Source: Ruminococcaceae bacterium UBA2854 | Lineage (GTDB): Bacteria > Bacillota > Clostridia > Oscillospirales > Acutalibacteraceae | Reading direction: 5' to 3' | Length of the DNA: 53,695 nucleotides | Assembly (NCBI GenBank): GCA_002350765.1 | Contig: DEFK01000015.1 | Coordinates: forward strand, 141,632-195,326 | Position numbers and translations under genes: made by a program | Notes under the pieces: model-generated | The model's database searches: none | What the model was told of the DNA's origin: nothing | Seen by the model: the letters and a program-made list of their open reading frames with translations, nothing else | Shown here: one piece after another, positions 20,473 to 28,984 of the stretch | How positions within the stretch are numbered: position 1 is the stretch's first letter | How the letters are laid out: each line of letters opens with the position of its first letter

Positions 20473-22653
20473 TTATTTTTTAACAGAATCGGTTTTATAG
20501 ATAAAGTCAACCTTACCGTCCATACCGTTTCCTAAACCGCTGAACGATTTATAGCGCTTGCTTACCGCCGAAATAGCTTTCAGCCTGTTAACAAGTCCCT
20601 TAACATCGCCGTCAACCGCCTTAACGAGAACCTTAACGCCTTGTTCCTTATAGGTTTTCAGTCCCGAATTAAGCGAGAGCGAGCCGTCCTTTAGCTTTTT
20701 AACTCCGCTCTTCAATACGCCTGTACCCATATCCAGCTTTTCTACTCCGAGCACAAGCTTTTTCGTACCATCGGAAAGTGTTTTAGTTCCCTTTTTCAAA
20801 GCGCTTGTGCCTTTCTTCATAGCCTTAGCGCCTGATTTAAGATCCTTCGAGCCCTTTACAATCTGTTTCGAGCCCGTGTTCAGCTTATCCGCGCCAGACT
20901 TAACGCTGTCCACGCCCGAGGTATAGGAAAGTACACCCTTATAGAATTCGTTATAGGAGTTAAGCTGTTTTTTAAGCGCGCTTATAGCGCCCGCGCCCGA
21001 CTTTCCTTTTTCAACGGCGTCGCTGATTTGCTTTTTAACGCTGTCGCTGTTCATATTCTCGTCGATAAGCGACTTTATCTGCTGTTCGGTTTTTGTGTTT
21101 ATTGTAGATTTAATATCGTCGCTGTTCATCTGCTGCTCTACAGCGCCCTCGATCTGAGCCTTAACCTCGTCGTCTATCTTTCCAGCGGCGAGCGCCTGGT
21201 TGTATTCATCAACACTCATTCCGAGACCCGACTGCTTTAATACGCCGTCGAGAACCTGCTGTTTAACAGCCGCCTCAACCTGGGATTTTATAAGGCTTTC
21301 CTGAGCCTTTACGGTATTCGTAACCGTTTCGAGAGCTGTGTTATAAGCGAGCTTATATACCGAATCATCGGACAGGGAGTCCTCTATACCCGAGAGCACC
21401 TTGGAATAATTCTCTATCGTGAGCTTGTCGGCTTTTATTCCCGCCGCGGCAATCTGAGCGTCCGCCGTAGCAAGCAGCGACTCGAATACCTGCTTCGCGC
21501 CCGAATTAAGGGTGGAGCTGTTTTTCGATAGAGTTCCGAGACCTGTCGCCAGCTGGACGATACCCGACTGTAGGGTAGACATTCCGAGACTTAAAGTATT
21601 GGTTCCTTTTTTCAGCTTACCTGTCGCGGAATCGAGCTTACCCGCGCCTTTATCGAGCGTAGACGCTCCGCTTTGCAGCTGTTTAGCGCCCTTAACGAGA
21701 GTTTTTACGCCCGAGATAAGCGTACCCGATTTATTAAGCAGAGTTGAAATTCCGCCGTAGAGCTTGGACGAGCCGTCGATTAATTTATCGGTAGCGTCCG
21801 TAAGCTTATCGAGCTTTTTATCGAGCTCGTCGATTTTTTTATCCGCTTTCGAGAAGTCAATATCGTTGAATACGTCGTTTGTCGCGAGCGTCATTGTCGT
21901 AGTCAGCTCGAAGTCCTTAACGTCGGCGCTAATCTCAACATAGTTCGGGAAGTTTATTTCCTCGCTCTCGAGCGCAAGATCCTCCTCGAGCCCCGGAGTA
22001 GCGAAGCCCGCTACAATAGTACGGTTTCCGTCGTTTATAACCTTTCCGTTATTAACGGTTACGTTGGAGCATTTATCGTTATCGAGCATCATTCCCGTAA
22101 GCATAACGAAAGGAACGTATATCTTGGTTTTCTTTCCGTTAACTACGACCTTTTCGTACTGATTGTTTTTATAATCAAAACGGATAGTAACCCTGCCGCT
22201 CTTACCCGCGAGCTCCTTAGGGGAGATCGCTTCGCCGTCAAGACGGTAGCTTACGCTTAAATCGACAGGTAAATCCTTTTTGGATGTGCCCTGGTAATAA
22301 ATATCGTTGCCCTTAGCATCCCAGATACACATATTATCCTCGTTAAGGGTATATTTTTCATCGCCTTTAAGGTTCTTTATATCGCTAAGCGTGGACTTAT
22401 CCTCGATTTTATCGAGCTTTCCCGTATTCTTGATCCAGTCGCTGACGATAACCTTATTCGGCTCGCCCTGTGAGTCGGCGATTACGTAGACCGTTTCTGT
22501 CTTAAACAGCTTATTATCCTTATCGGATACCGTTTTAGCGCCCGAGCTCTCGGCGCCCGCGGTATAAGCGGTTGTCGCCGTTAAGGAACAGATAATCGTA
22601 AGAGCAAGCAGAAGGCTTAAAACCTTCGGCGCGTTTCTTTTAATTCTATCCAT
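20473..22653 (-). CDS. YhgE/Pip-like exported protein with Leu-x-x-Gly heptads
   Basis: 726 residues. The N-terminal signal anchor (VLSLLLALTIICSLTATTAY) precedes an extracytoplasmic beta-rich part. Long runs of the heptad pattern LxxGxxxL or LxxGAxxL follow (for example KLYGGISTLLNKSGTLISGV, GMSTLQSGIVQLATGLGTL), with a coiled-coil middle of QQ/VEQQMNSDD type. Such proteins accompany MMPL-type transporters in Firmicutes and are relatives of YhgE/Pip. It overlaps the transporter gene by 8 nt, so the two are translationally coupled and probably form one export system (inference). No C-terminal multi-span permease part is present, unlike classic YhgE. Confidence 0.82.
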   Translation of the reverse strand: MDRIKRNAPKVLSLLLALTIICSLTATTAYTAGAESSGAKTVSDKDNKLFKTETVYVIADSQGEPNKVIVSDWIKNTGKLDKIEDKSTLSDIKNLKGDEKYTLNEDNMCIWDAKGNDIYYQGTSKKDLPVDLSVSYRLDGEAISPKELAGKSGRVTIRFDYKNNQYEKVVVNGKKTKIYVPFVMLTGMMLDNDKCSNVTVNNGKVINDGNRTIVAGFATPGLEEDLALESEEINFPNYVEISADVKDFELTTTMTLATNDVFNDIDFSKADKKIDELDKKLDKLTDATDKLIDGSSKLYGGISTLLNKSGTLISGVKTLVKGAKQLQSGASTLDKGAGKLDSATGKLKKGTNTLSLGMSTLQSGIVQLATGLGTLSKNSSTLNSGAKQVFESLLATADAQIAAAGIKADKLTIENYSKVLSGIEDSLSDDSVYKLAYNTALETVTNTVKAQESLIKSQVEAAVKQQVLDGVLKQSGLGMSVDEYNQALAAGKIDDEVKAQIEGAVEQQMNSDDIKSTINTKTEQQIKSLIDENMNSDSVKKQISDAVEKGKSGAGAISALKKQLNSYNEFYKGVLSYTSGVDSVKSGADKLNTGSKQIVKGSKDLKSGAKAMKKGTSALKKGTKTLSDGTKKLVLGVEKLDMGTGVLKSGVKKLKDGSLSLNSGLKTYKEQGVKVLVKAVDGDVKGLVNRLKAISAVSKRYKSFSGLGNGMDGKVDFIYKTDSVKK

Positions 22654-24727
22654 TCTGTTTTCCTCCCTTATTAAATCCGAGTGTGGTTTTTGCTATCACT
22701 TTATCAAACAGCATAAACATAGCGGGTAACACCAGTATTACGCAGAACATACTTACAATCGCGCCTCTCGCGAGCAGCATACACAGCGAGCCTATCATAT
22801 CGACATCCGAGTAAACCGCTACTCCGAAGGTCGCGGCGAAAAGTCCGAGCGCGCTGACGAATATTGACGGTATCGAGGTCGAAAGCGCCGTAATTACCGA
22901 CGTTCGTTTATCGTTTCCGAGAGAACGCTCCTTTTTATACCTCGTCGTCATAAGTATCGCGTAATCGACCGTCGCTCCGAGCTGAATCGTACTTATACAT
23001 ATCGGCGCGATAAACGGCAGGTGGGCTCCGAGCACATGCGAAAGCGCCAGATTTATAAATATCGCGAGCTCGATCACCGCTACGAGAATTACAGGTAAGG
23101 TTATACTCTTTTCGACAATCAATATAATAATAAAGATAGCGAAAATAGAGATTATATTAACTACCTTAAAGTCGATATCGGTTATATCTATCATATCCTG
23201 TATACAGGAAGCCTCGCCGATAAGAAGCGCCTTACTGTCGTACTTTTTAATAATAGTATTAATAGATTTAATCTGTTCCTCGACATTATCGGTGGCGGGC
23301 TTATATTCGGAGTTTATAAGAATAAGCTCCCAGTTATCGCTTTTCAGCTTACTGATAAGCTCCTTGGGAATCATTTCCTCGGGAACCGTCGAGCCGATTA
23401 AGCTTTTAAGTCCGAGAACGTATTTTACGCCCTTAACCTTTTTCAGCTCATCCACCATCTTATAGCCCTTTTTAGCGTCGAGCTTAGAATCGGAGAGAAG
23501 CATATGGGTTGTGCCGACTCCGAAATCATCCTGGAGCTTTGTATTCGCGATCACGTTAGCCATATCGTCGGGCAGGCTCTCAGAGAAATTATAATAAACC
23601 TCGCTGTTGGTTTTCTGGTAGCCCATAAACGCGGGTACTATTACAAGCGCGAATATTATAAGAAATAAGGGGAAGATTTTTACAATTCCCTTAGCGAACT
23701 TCCTTGTATCGGGAATAAGCGGACGGTGCGCGGTTTTCTCGAGCGGTTTATCGAAAAAGAGTATAATCGACGGAAGAACCGTAACGCAACCGAATACGCC
23801 GAGCAGTACGCCCTTAGCCATTACAATACCCAAATCGCGTCCGAGCGTAAACGTCATAAAGCAAAGCGCGATAAAGCCCGCTACAGTTGTAATGGAGCTT
23901 CCGAATACGGAAAGTATCGTTTCGCTTATCGCTTTCGCCATAGCCTCCTTGTGGTCGGATATATGACGTTTCTCCTCCTCGTAGCTATGCCAAAGGAAAA
24001 TCGAATAGTCCATCGTAACGGCGAGCTGCAGTACCGCCGCGAGCGCTTTCGTAATATACGAAATCTCGCCGAGGAAATAGTTGGATCCCATATTAAACAG
24101 TATAGACATTCCTATACTCGCGAGGAAGATAAACGGAATTATGTAGCTGTCCATAAACAGCATCATTACAATTACCGCGAGAACTACCGCGATAGCGACG
24201 TAGATTATTTCTTCTCTTTCGGCGAGCAATCTTAAATCGCAAATCATAGCCGACATTCCCGAAACGAAGCACTGTTTGTTCGTTATATCACGTATTTCGG
24301 CAATAGCGTCCATCGTCGCGTCGGACGAGGTCGAGCTGTCGAAGAACACGGCTATCATAGTCTCGTCGCCCGCGTTAAACGCGTTCTTGACATCGTCGGG
24401 AAGCAGCTCCATCGGCAAAGAAACATCGGCGACATCAGCGTACCACAAAACCGTATCTACGTGGTCGACTTTTTTTATCTTTTTCTCCAGCTCAACTATA
24501 TCCTTCTCCTCCATACCGTCTACAATAATAAAGGAAAAGGCTCCCTTTCCGAAATCCTTTAGAAGGTATTCCTGGCCTTTTACGGTATCGAGGTCGTCGG
24601 GAAGATAGCTTAGCATATCGTAGTTTACACGGGTAAAAATCATTCCCAGTACGGACGGAACTAATAGCGCCAGCGCTACGATAAGAATTATAACGCGGCT
24701 CTTAACAACTGCTTTTCCGAATCGCAT
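22646..24727 (-). CDS. RND superfamily transporter, MMPL type
   Basis: 693 residues with two homologous halves. Each has one N-terminal helix, an extracytoplasmic loop and a five-helix bundle. Signature segments carry the proton-relay aspartates: AVTMDYSIFLWHSYEEE in the first half and GATVDYAILMTTRYKKE in the second. Members export lipids or drugs; the substrate here is unknown. The start at 24727 is preferred because GGGGG lies 8 nt upstream; ATGs at 24733 and 24742 are alternatives. It is coupled to the heptad protein downstream and preceded by a TetR gene. Confidence 0.9.
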   Translation of the reverse strand: MRFGKAVVKSRVIILIVALALLVPSVLGMIFTRVNYDMLSYLPDDLDTVKGQEYLLKDFGKGAFSFIIVDGMEEKDIVELEKKIKKVDHVDTVLWYADVADVSLPMELLPDDVKNAFNAGDETMIAVFFDSSTSSDATMDAIAEIRDITNKQCFVSGMSAMICDLRLLAEREEIIYVAIAVVLAVIVMMLFMDSYIIPFIFLASIGMSILFNMGSNYFLGEISYITKALAAVLQLAVTMDYSIFLWHSYEEEKRHISDHKEAMAKAISETILSVFGSSITTVAGFIALCFMTFTLGRDLGIVMAKGVLLGVFGCVTVLPSIILFFDKPLEKTAHRPLIPDTRKFAKGIVKIFPLFLIIFALVIVPAFMGYQKTNSEVYYNFSESLPDDMANVIANTKLQDDFGVGTTHMLLSDSKLDAKKGYKMVDELKKVKGVKYVLGLKSLIGSTVPEEMIPKELISKLKSDNWELILINSEYKPATDNVEEQIKSINTIIKKYDSKALLIGEASCIQDMIDITDIDFKVVNIISIFAIFIIILIVEKSITLPVILVAVIELAIFINLALSHVLGAHLPFIAPICISTIQLGATVDYAILMTTRYKKERSLGNDKRTSVITALSTSIPSIFVSALGLFAATFGVAVYSDVDMIGSLCMLLARGAIVSMFCVILVLPAMFMLFDKVIAKTTLGFNKGGKQNG

Positions 24728-24819
24728 ACACATTACCCCCATTTTTTATATCTGATTAAAGTATATAATCGCGGGGAGAAATTTTAAATAGCTAAAAAAT
24801 ATTCACGTGTTCGAAAAAT

Positions 24820-24841
24820 AGGCACTTCCTAAGAAGTGCCT
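24820..24841 (-). terminator. Intrinsic terminator after tetR
   Basis: Stem TAGGCACTTC / GAAGTGCCTA with the loop CTAA, then TTTTTCG on the minus strand. It separates tetR from the transporter gene, which therefore probably has a promoter in 24730-24815. Confidence 0.85.
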
Positions 24842-24867
24842 AAATTATCCTATATGCTATTTTAACT

Positions 24868-25413
24868 TTATCCGCGTCGAAGCGCTTCTTCCATAGCGCC
24901 GTCGAATAAATAGCAGATTATCCTGAACTTATCCTGGAGCTCGTACTGCATTCCGCTAAGAAGCCAGTCGATAACAACGCCCATAGTCAGGCTCTTGTAA
25001 TACTGGACAATCGCCTTTTTATTATTTTCGCTCGTATTATACTCGACCGCTTTTTTATCTATCAAATCGGTGATAGCCTTTTCGGAAATACGCTCGAGGT
25101 AAATCTCGAACATCTCGCGGTTAGCGGATTTAAAAATATGGTACACAGCGGTTTTATTCTCTATAGCGAAATCGAGCGCGTACATTATAAGCTCGTAGAT
25201 AGAAGCGCCCTCCTCGGTTCTTACAATCTGCTCCGCCTGCTCGGTCAGAACCTCCTCGAGCAGCTCGGGAATACCGCCGAAATGGTAATAGAAGGTGTTT
25301 CGGTTTATTCCGCATTTTACGGAAATATCCTTTACCGTTATTTTATTTAGCGGCTTTTCGTTTAAAAGCAGCATAAACGTATCTTTTATAGCCTTTTCGG
25401 TAAAATTCGCCAT
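24868..25413 (-). CDS. TetR/AcrR family transcriptional regulator
   Basis: 181 residues. The N-terminal HTH (KITVKDISVKCGINRNTFYYHFGG) is typical of TetR regulators with the C-terminal domain of the TetR_C_33/dihydroxyacetone-type group (tentative). The effector domain is helical. The start at 25413 follows AGGGGTGAGAGT; 29 upstream codons of open frame are not used. It lies next to the MMPL/heptad pair in the same direction and is the probable local repressor of that export operon (inference from synteny). Confidence 0.9.
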   Translation of the reverse strand: MANFTEKAIKDTFMLLLNEKPLNKITVKDISVKCGINRNTFYYHFGGIPELLEEVLTEQAEQIVRTEEGASIYELIMYALDFAIENKTAVYHIFKSANREMFEIYLERISEKAITDLIDKKAVEYNTSENNKKAIVQYYKSLTMGVVIDWLLSGMQYELQDKFRIICYLFDGAMEEALRRG

Positions 25414-25502
25414 ACTCTCACCCCTGTGAACAATTATAACAAAAAGACGGGTGATTTTCAAGCGGAATAATTTTTGTCCGCGCAACCGCTTTATACACAA
25501 AA

Positions 25503-25522
25503 GGGAGAGCTTTCGCTCTCCC
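25503..25522 (-). terminator. Intrinsic terminator after rny
   Basis: Stem GGGAGAGC / GCTCTCCC with a TTTC loop; TTTTGTG follows on the minus strand. Confidence 0.9.
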
Positions 25523-25530
25523 GTAATTTG

Positions 25531-27078
25531 TTATTTCGCAAAATCAACGGCTCTGGCTTCGCGGATGATGTTAACCTTAATCTGACCGGGATACTCGAGG
25601 TCTTCCTCGATTTTCTTACAGATTTCTCTTGCGAGCGGTACCATACCCTCGTCGCCGACAACCTCGGGCTTAACCATAATACGGATTTCTCTACCCGCCT
25701 GGATAGCGTAGGAGTTCTCAACGCCCTTAAAGGACGAAGCGACTTCCTCAAGCTTCTGGAGTCGTTTAATATAGTTTTCGAGATTCTCTCTTCTCGCTCC
25801 CGGACGTGCCGCGGAGATAGCGTCAGCCGCCTGTACGATACACGCAACGACGGTCTTAGCCTCAACATCGCCGTGGTGAGCCTGGATAGCGTGGATAACA
25901 GCGTCGCTTTCTTTATATTTACGCGCCGCCTCAACGCCGAGCTCAACGTGGCTTCCGTCAACCTCGTGGTCGAGCGCCTTACCGATATCGTGTAAGAGTC
26001 CCGCGCGCTTAGCAACTGTGGGATCCATACCGAGTTCGGAAGCAATCATACCCGAAATATACGCAACCTCTAAGCTGTGGTCGAGTACATTCTGTCCGTA
26101 GCTTGTACGATAGCGGAGCTTACCGAGAAGCTTAACAAGCTCTGGGTGTATACCTCTTACTCCCGTATCAAGAACGGCTCTCTCTCCCGCCTGTTTGATC
26201 TTCGAGTTAACCTCTCGGCGGGCTTTATCAATCATTTCCTCAATTCTCGCGGGGTGGATACGTCCGTCGGAAATAAGCTTTTCTAAAGCAACCCTCGCGA
26301 TTTCACGTCTTACGGGCTCGAAGCTCGAAAGCGTAATAGCCTCGGGAGTATCGTCGATAATAAGGTCAACGCCCGTGGCGTTTTCGATAGCGCGGATATT
26401 TCTACCCTCTCTACCGATAATCCTACCCTTCATTTCGTCGTTGGGAAGGGCAACTACCGAAACCGTAGCCTCGGATACCTGTTCAGCGGCTAAGCGCTGA
26501 ATCGAGAGCGATATAATCTTACGCGCGAGCTTTTCGCTGTCATCCTTCAGCTGCTCCTCGTACTCTAAAATCTTAACGCTCTTCTCGTGCGACAGCTCGT
26601 TGTCGAGCTGTTCGAGCAGATAGCTCTTAGCCTGTTCAGCCGTATAACCCGAGATTCTCTCGAGCATTTCGAACTGGCTCTTCTTAACCTGCTCAACCTC
26701 GGCTACCTTAGCCTCGGCTTCTTTAAGCTTTTTGCTTACCTTTTCTTCCTTTCGCTCAAGATTATTCATCTTTCGGTCAAGGTTTTCTTCCTTTTGCTGA
26801 ATACGTCTTTCCTGACGCTGTACTTCTCGTCTGCGGTCGGCGAGTTCTTTTTCGCTTTCGGTTCTGAAGCGGTGAACCTCGTCCTTACCCTCAAGAATGG
26901 CTTCTTTTTTCTTAGCTTCAGCGGTTTTCATCGCTTCCGAAACTATCTTATTAGCCTCTTGTTCAGCACTGCCGATTTGTTTTTCAGCCACGTTTTTACG
27001 ATAGGTTATTCCGATAAAGACACCTGCTACCCCAAATACAACCGCGGCCGCTACAATACCGATTATTGTAATTATCAT
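25531..27078 (-). CDS. rny: Ribonuclease Y
   Basis: Membrane-anchored endoribonuclease that starts mRNA decay in Firmicutes. 515 residues. N-terminal transmembrane helix (IIGIVAAAVVFGVAGVFIGI), long charged coiled coil (about residues 30-180), KH domain with GRIIGREGRNIRAIENATGV, and HD domain with the metal motif LLHDIGKALDHE. RNA-binding and hydrolase parts are complete. It has a single promoter at 27330-27358 and a leader of about 240 nt. Confidence 0.98.
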   Translation of the reverse strand: MIITIIGIVAAAVVFGVAGVFIGITYRKNVAEKQIGSAEQEANKIVSEAMKTAEAKKKEAILEGKDEVHRFRTESEKELADRRREVQRQERRIQQKEENLDRKMNNLERKEEKVSKKLKEAEAKVAEVEQVKKSQFEMLERISGYTAEQAKSYLLEQLDNELSHEKSVKILEYEEQLKDDSEKLARKIISLSIQRLAAEQVSEATVSVVALPNDEMKGRIIGREGRNIRAIENATGVDLIIDDTPEAITLSSFEPVRREIARVALEKLISDGRIHPARIEEMIDKARREVNSKIKQAGERAVLDTGVRGIHPELVKLLGKLRYRTSYGQNVLDHSLEVAYISGMIASELGMDPTVAKRAGLLHDIGKALDHEVDGSHVELGVEAARKYKESDAVIHAIQAHHGDVEAKTVVACIVQAADAISAARPGARRENLENYIKRLQKLEEVASSFKGVENSYAIQAGREIRIMVKPEVVGDEGMVPLAREICKKIEEDLEYPGQIKVNIIREARAVDFAK

Positions 27079-27181
27079 CGGCTTTTTGACACCTCCTTGA
27101 TTTAGTCTTTTAAAATCTAATTTTAACTAAAAACCAAGCTCGGCGCCGTTAGTAAGATATTAAGTTGTAAAATATGTTTGA

Positions 27182-27204
27182 ACGTCCGTAGTTTTTTCGG
27201 ACGT
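27182..27204 (-). promoter_or_regulatory. Hairpin in the rny leader
   Basis: Stem ACGTCCG / CGGACGT with an A-rich loop, about 100 nt upstream of the rny start. It is not followed by a T run, so it is a leader structure and not a terminator. Confidence 0.6.
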
Positions 27205-27329
27205 GGAGATAAATTGTCACTACAAAATATCTATATATAACGGCTCTTTCGAGTCTGATTAAAAAATGTAATGTAATATATACTAATACAGCCGATAAAG
27301 CTGGCTTATGTACATAAACATACACATAT

Positions 27330-27358
27330 ATCATAACTTATAAACGTAATAATGTCAA
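27330..27358 (-). promoter_or_regulatory. Promoter of rny
   Basis: Minus strand TTGACA (27353-27358), a 17-bp spacer and TATGAT (27330-27335). Nothing else with coding potential is seen in 27079-27460. Confidence 0.8.
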
Positions 27359-27460
27359 GAATTTAATTATAAAAAAGAATTAAGTTTGTGATATTTTTCC
27401 TATATTTTAATTCTTTTTCGGTAAAATGCAAAAAAACTGCCTTTAATTTCCTTTTTGTAC

Positions 27461-27489
27461 TTGCAATTATAACAAAAATGCAATATAAT
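27461..27489 (+). promoter_or_regulatory. Promoter of gap
   Basis: TTGCAA (27461-27466), a 17-bp spacer and TATAAT (27484-27489), with GGAGG 10 nt before the start codon. Confidence 0.82.
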
Positions 27490-27523
27490 GGTTATGACTA
27501 AAAATTGACTGGAGGAATTAATT

Positions 27524-28561
27524 ATGTCAGTAAAAGTTGCTATTAATGGTTTCGGCCGTATCGGTCGTCTCGCGTTCAGACAGATGTTTGGCGCGGAGGG
27601 TTATGATGTTGTTGCTATCAACGACCTTACTAAACCCTCAATGCTCGCTAACCTTTTAAAGTATGATACAGCTCAGAAGGGTTATTGCGGCGTTATCGGC
27701 GAAGGTCTCCACACTGTAGAGGCTGACGACGATGCTAACACAATCACAGTAGACGGTAAGACACTTACTATCTACGCTGAGGCTGACGCTTCCAAGCTTC
27801 CTTGGGGCGAAATCGGCGTAGACGTAGTGCTCGAGTGCACAGGCTTCTATTGCTCAAAGGCTAAGAGCCAGGCTCATATCGACGCAGGCGCTAAGAAAGT
27901 TGTTATTTCCGCTCCCGCGGGCAACGACCTCCCCACAGTTGTATTCTCAGTTAACGAGAACGTTCTTACTCCCGACGATAAGATCATCTCCGCTGCTTCA
28001 TGTACAACAAACTGCCTCGCTCCCATGGCTGATACTCTTAACAAGTATGCTCCCATCCAGAGCGGTATTATGAGCACAATCCACGCTTACACAGGCGACC
28101 AGATGATTCTCGACGGTCCTCACAGAAAGGGCGATATGAGAAGAGCTCGCGCAGGCGCGGCTAACATCGTTCCTAACTCAACAGGCGCTGCCAAGGCTAT
28201 CGGTCTTGTTATCCCCGAGTTAAACGGTAAGCTCATCGGTTCAGCTCAGCGTGTACCTGTTCCCACAGGTTCAACAACAATCCTTACAGCTGTTGTAAAG
28301 GGTAAGGACGTAACTGTAGAAGGAATCAACGCCGCTATGAAGGCTGCCGCTTCCGCAAGCTACGGCTACAACGAGGATCCTATCGTTTCTTCCGATATCA
28401 TCGGTATGACATACGGCTCACTCTTCGACGCTACACAGACAATGGTTGCTCCTATCGGCGACGACCTCTATGAGGTTCAGGTAGTTTCCTGGTATGATAA
28501 CGAGAACAGCTACACAAGCCAGATGGTTAGAACAATCAAATACTTCGCTGAATTAGGCTAA
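27524..28561 (+). CDS. gap: Glyceraldehyde-3-phosphate dehydrogenase
   Basis: Oxidises glyceraldehyde 3-phosphate to 1,3-bisphosphoglycerate with NAD in glycolysis. 345 residues. NGFGRIGRLAFRQM is the nucleotide-binding loop. SAASCTTNCLAPMADTL contains the catalytic Cys, and HAYTGDQMILDGPHRKGDMR the His and phosphate sites. WYDNENSYTSQM is near the C-terminus. Codon use is strongly biased, as expected for a highly expressed gene. Monocistronic, with its own promoter and terminator. Confidence 0.99.
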   Translation: MSVKVAINGFGRIGRLAFRQMFGAEGYDVVAINDLTKPSMLANLLKYDTAQKGYCGVIGEGLHTVEADDDANTITVDGKTLTIYAEADASKLPWGEIGVDVVLECTGFYCSKAKSQAHIDAGAKKVVISAPAGNDLPTVVFSVNENVLTPDDKIISAASCTTNCLAPMADTLNKYAPIQSGIMSTIHAYTGDQMILDGPHRKGDMRRARAGAANIVPNSTGAAKAIGLVIPELNGKLIGSAQRVPVPTGSTTILTAVVKGKDVTVEGINAAMKAAASASYGYNEDPIVSSDIIGMTYGSLFDATQTMVAPIGDDLYEVQVVSWYDNENSYTSQMVRTIKYFAELG

Positions 28562-28580
28562 TACTTAATCAGATAAAATG

Positions 28581-28612
28581 AACGGCTTCCAAACGGAAGC
28601 CGTTATTTTTTT
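28581..28612 (+). terminator. Intrinsic terminator after gap
   Basis: Stem AACGGCTTCC / GGAAGCCGTT with loop AAAC, then a run of seven T residues. Confidence 0.95.
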
Positions 28613-28835
28613 AGGATACAGGATTTAGGATATAGGATGTAGGATTTAGGGGATGACGAGTAGATAGTACGGTACAAGTAAAAACAACGGTTTCCCGACA
28701 GTATTTGTATTTCGCCCGCGCGAAGCGCATATTAATTCAAACGGGCAGCTAAGATAACTCATTTATAAATTCTATCTGCTCGACCTTCCCTAAATCCTAA
28801 ACCCTAACCCCTAACCCCTATTTTATGTAAATTTA
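28613..28835. repeat. Composite repeat with TAGGATT heptamers
   Basis: Left heptamers TAGGATA/TAGGATT/TAGGATG, a module GACGAGTAGATAG to TTTCCCGACAG, a GCGCGAAGCGC palindrome, a module ending TCTGCTCGACC, and right heptamers CCCTAAA/CCCTAAC, the complement of the left array. Confidence 0.85.
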
Positions 28836-28884
28836 ATAAAAAACTCTCTAAAAAAAGTAAAAAACTTTATAAATTGACTTGAAA

Positions 28885-28914
28885 TTGATAATAATATTTG
28901 ATATTATATATAAT
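28885..28914 (+). promoter_or_regulatory. Probable promoter of the glg operon
   Basis: TTGATA (28885-28890), an 18-bp spacer and TATAAT (28909-28914). TTGACT at 28874 is an alternative -35. The leader of about 65 nt contains AAGGAGG. Confidence 0.6.
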
Positions 28915-28984
28915 GTATATAAGTGTAACTACGTATGTTCGTAAAAATTTGGAAAATATGTAAAAAGGAGGCGGAATTTGGTAT

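Noticed and set aside
25491..26045. Long open frames opposite or alternative to rny, fusA, rpoA and other real genes
   Set aside because: They lack ribosome binding sites and family resemblance and arise from the codon bias of the genes on the other frame.
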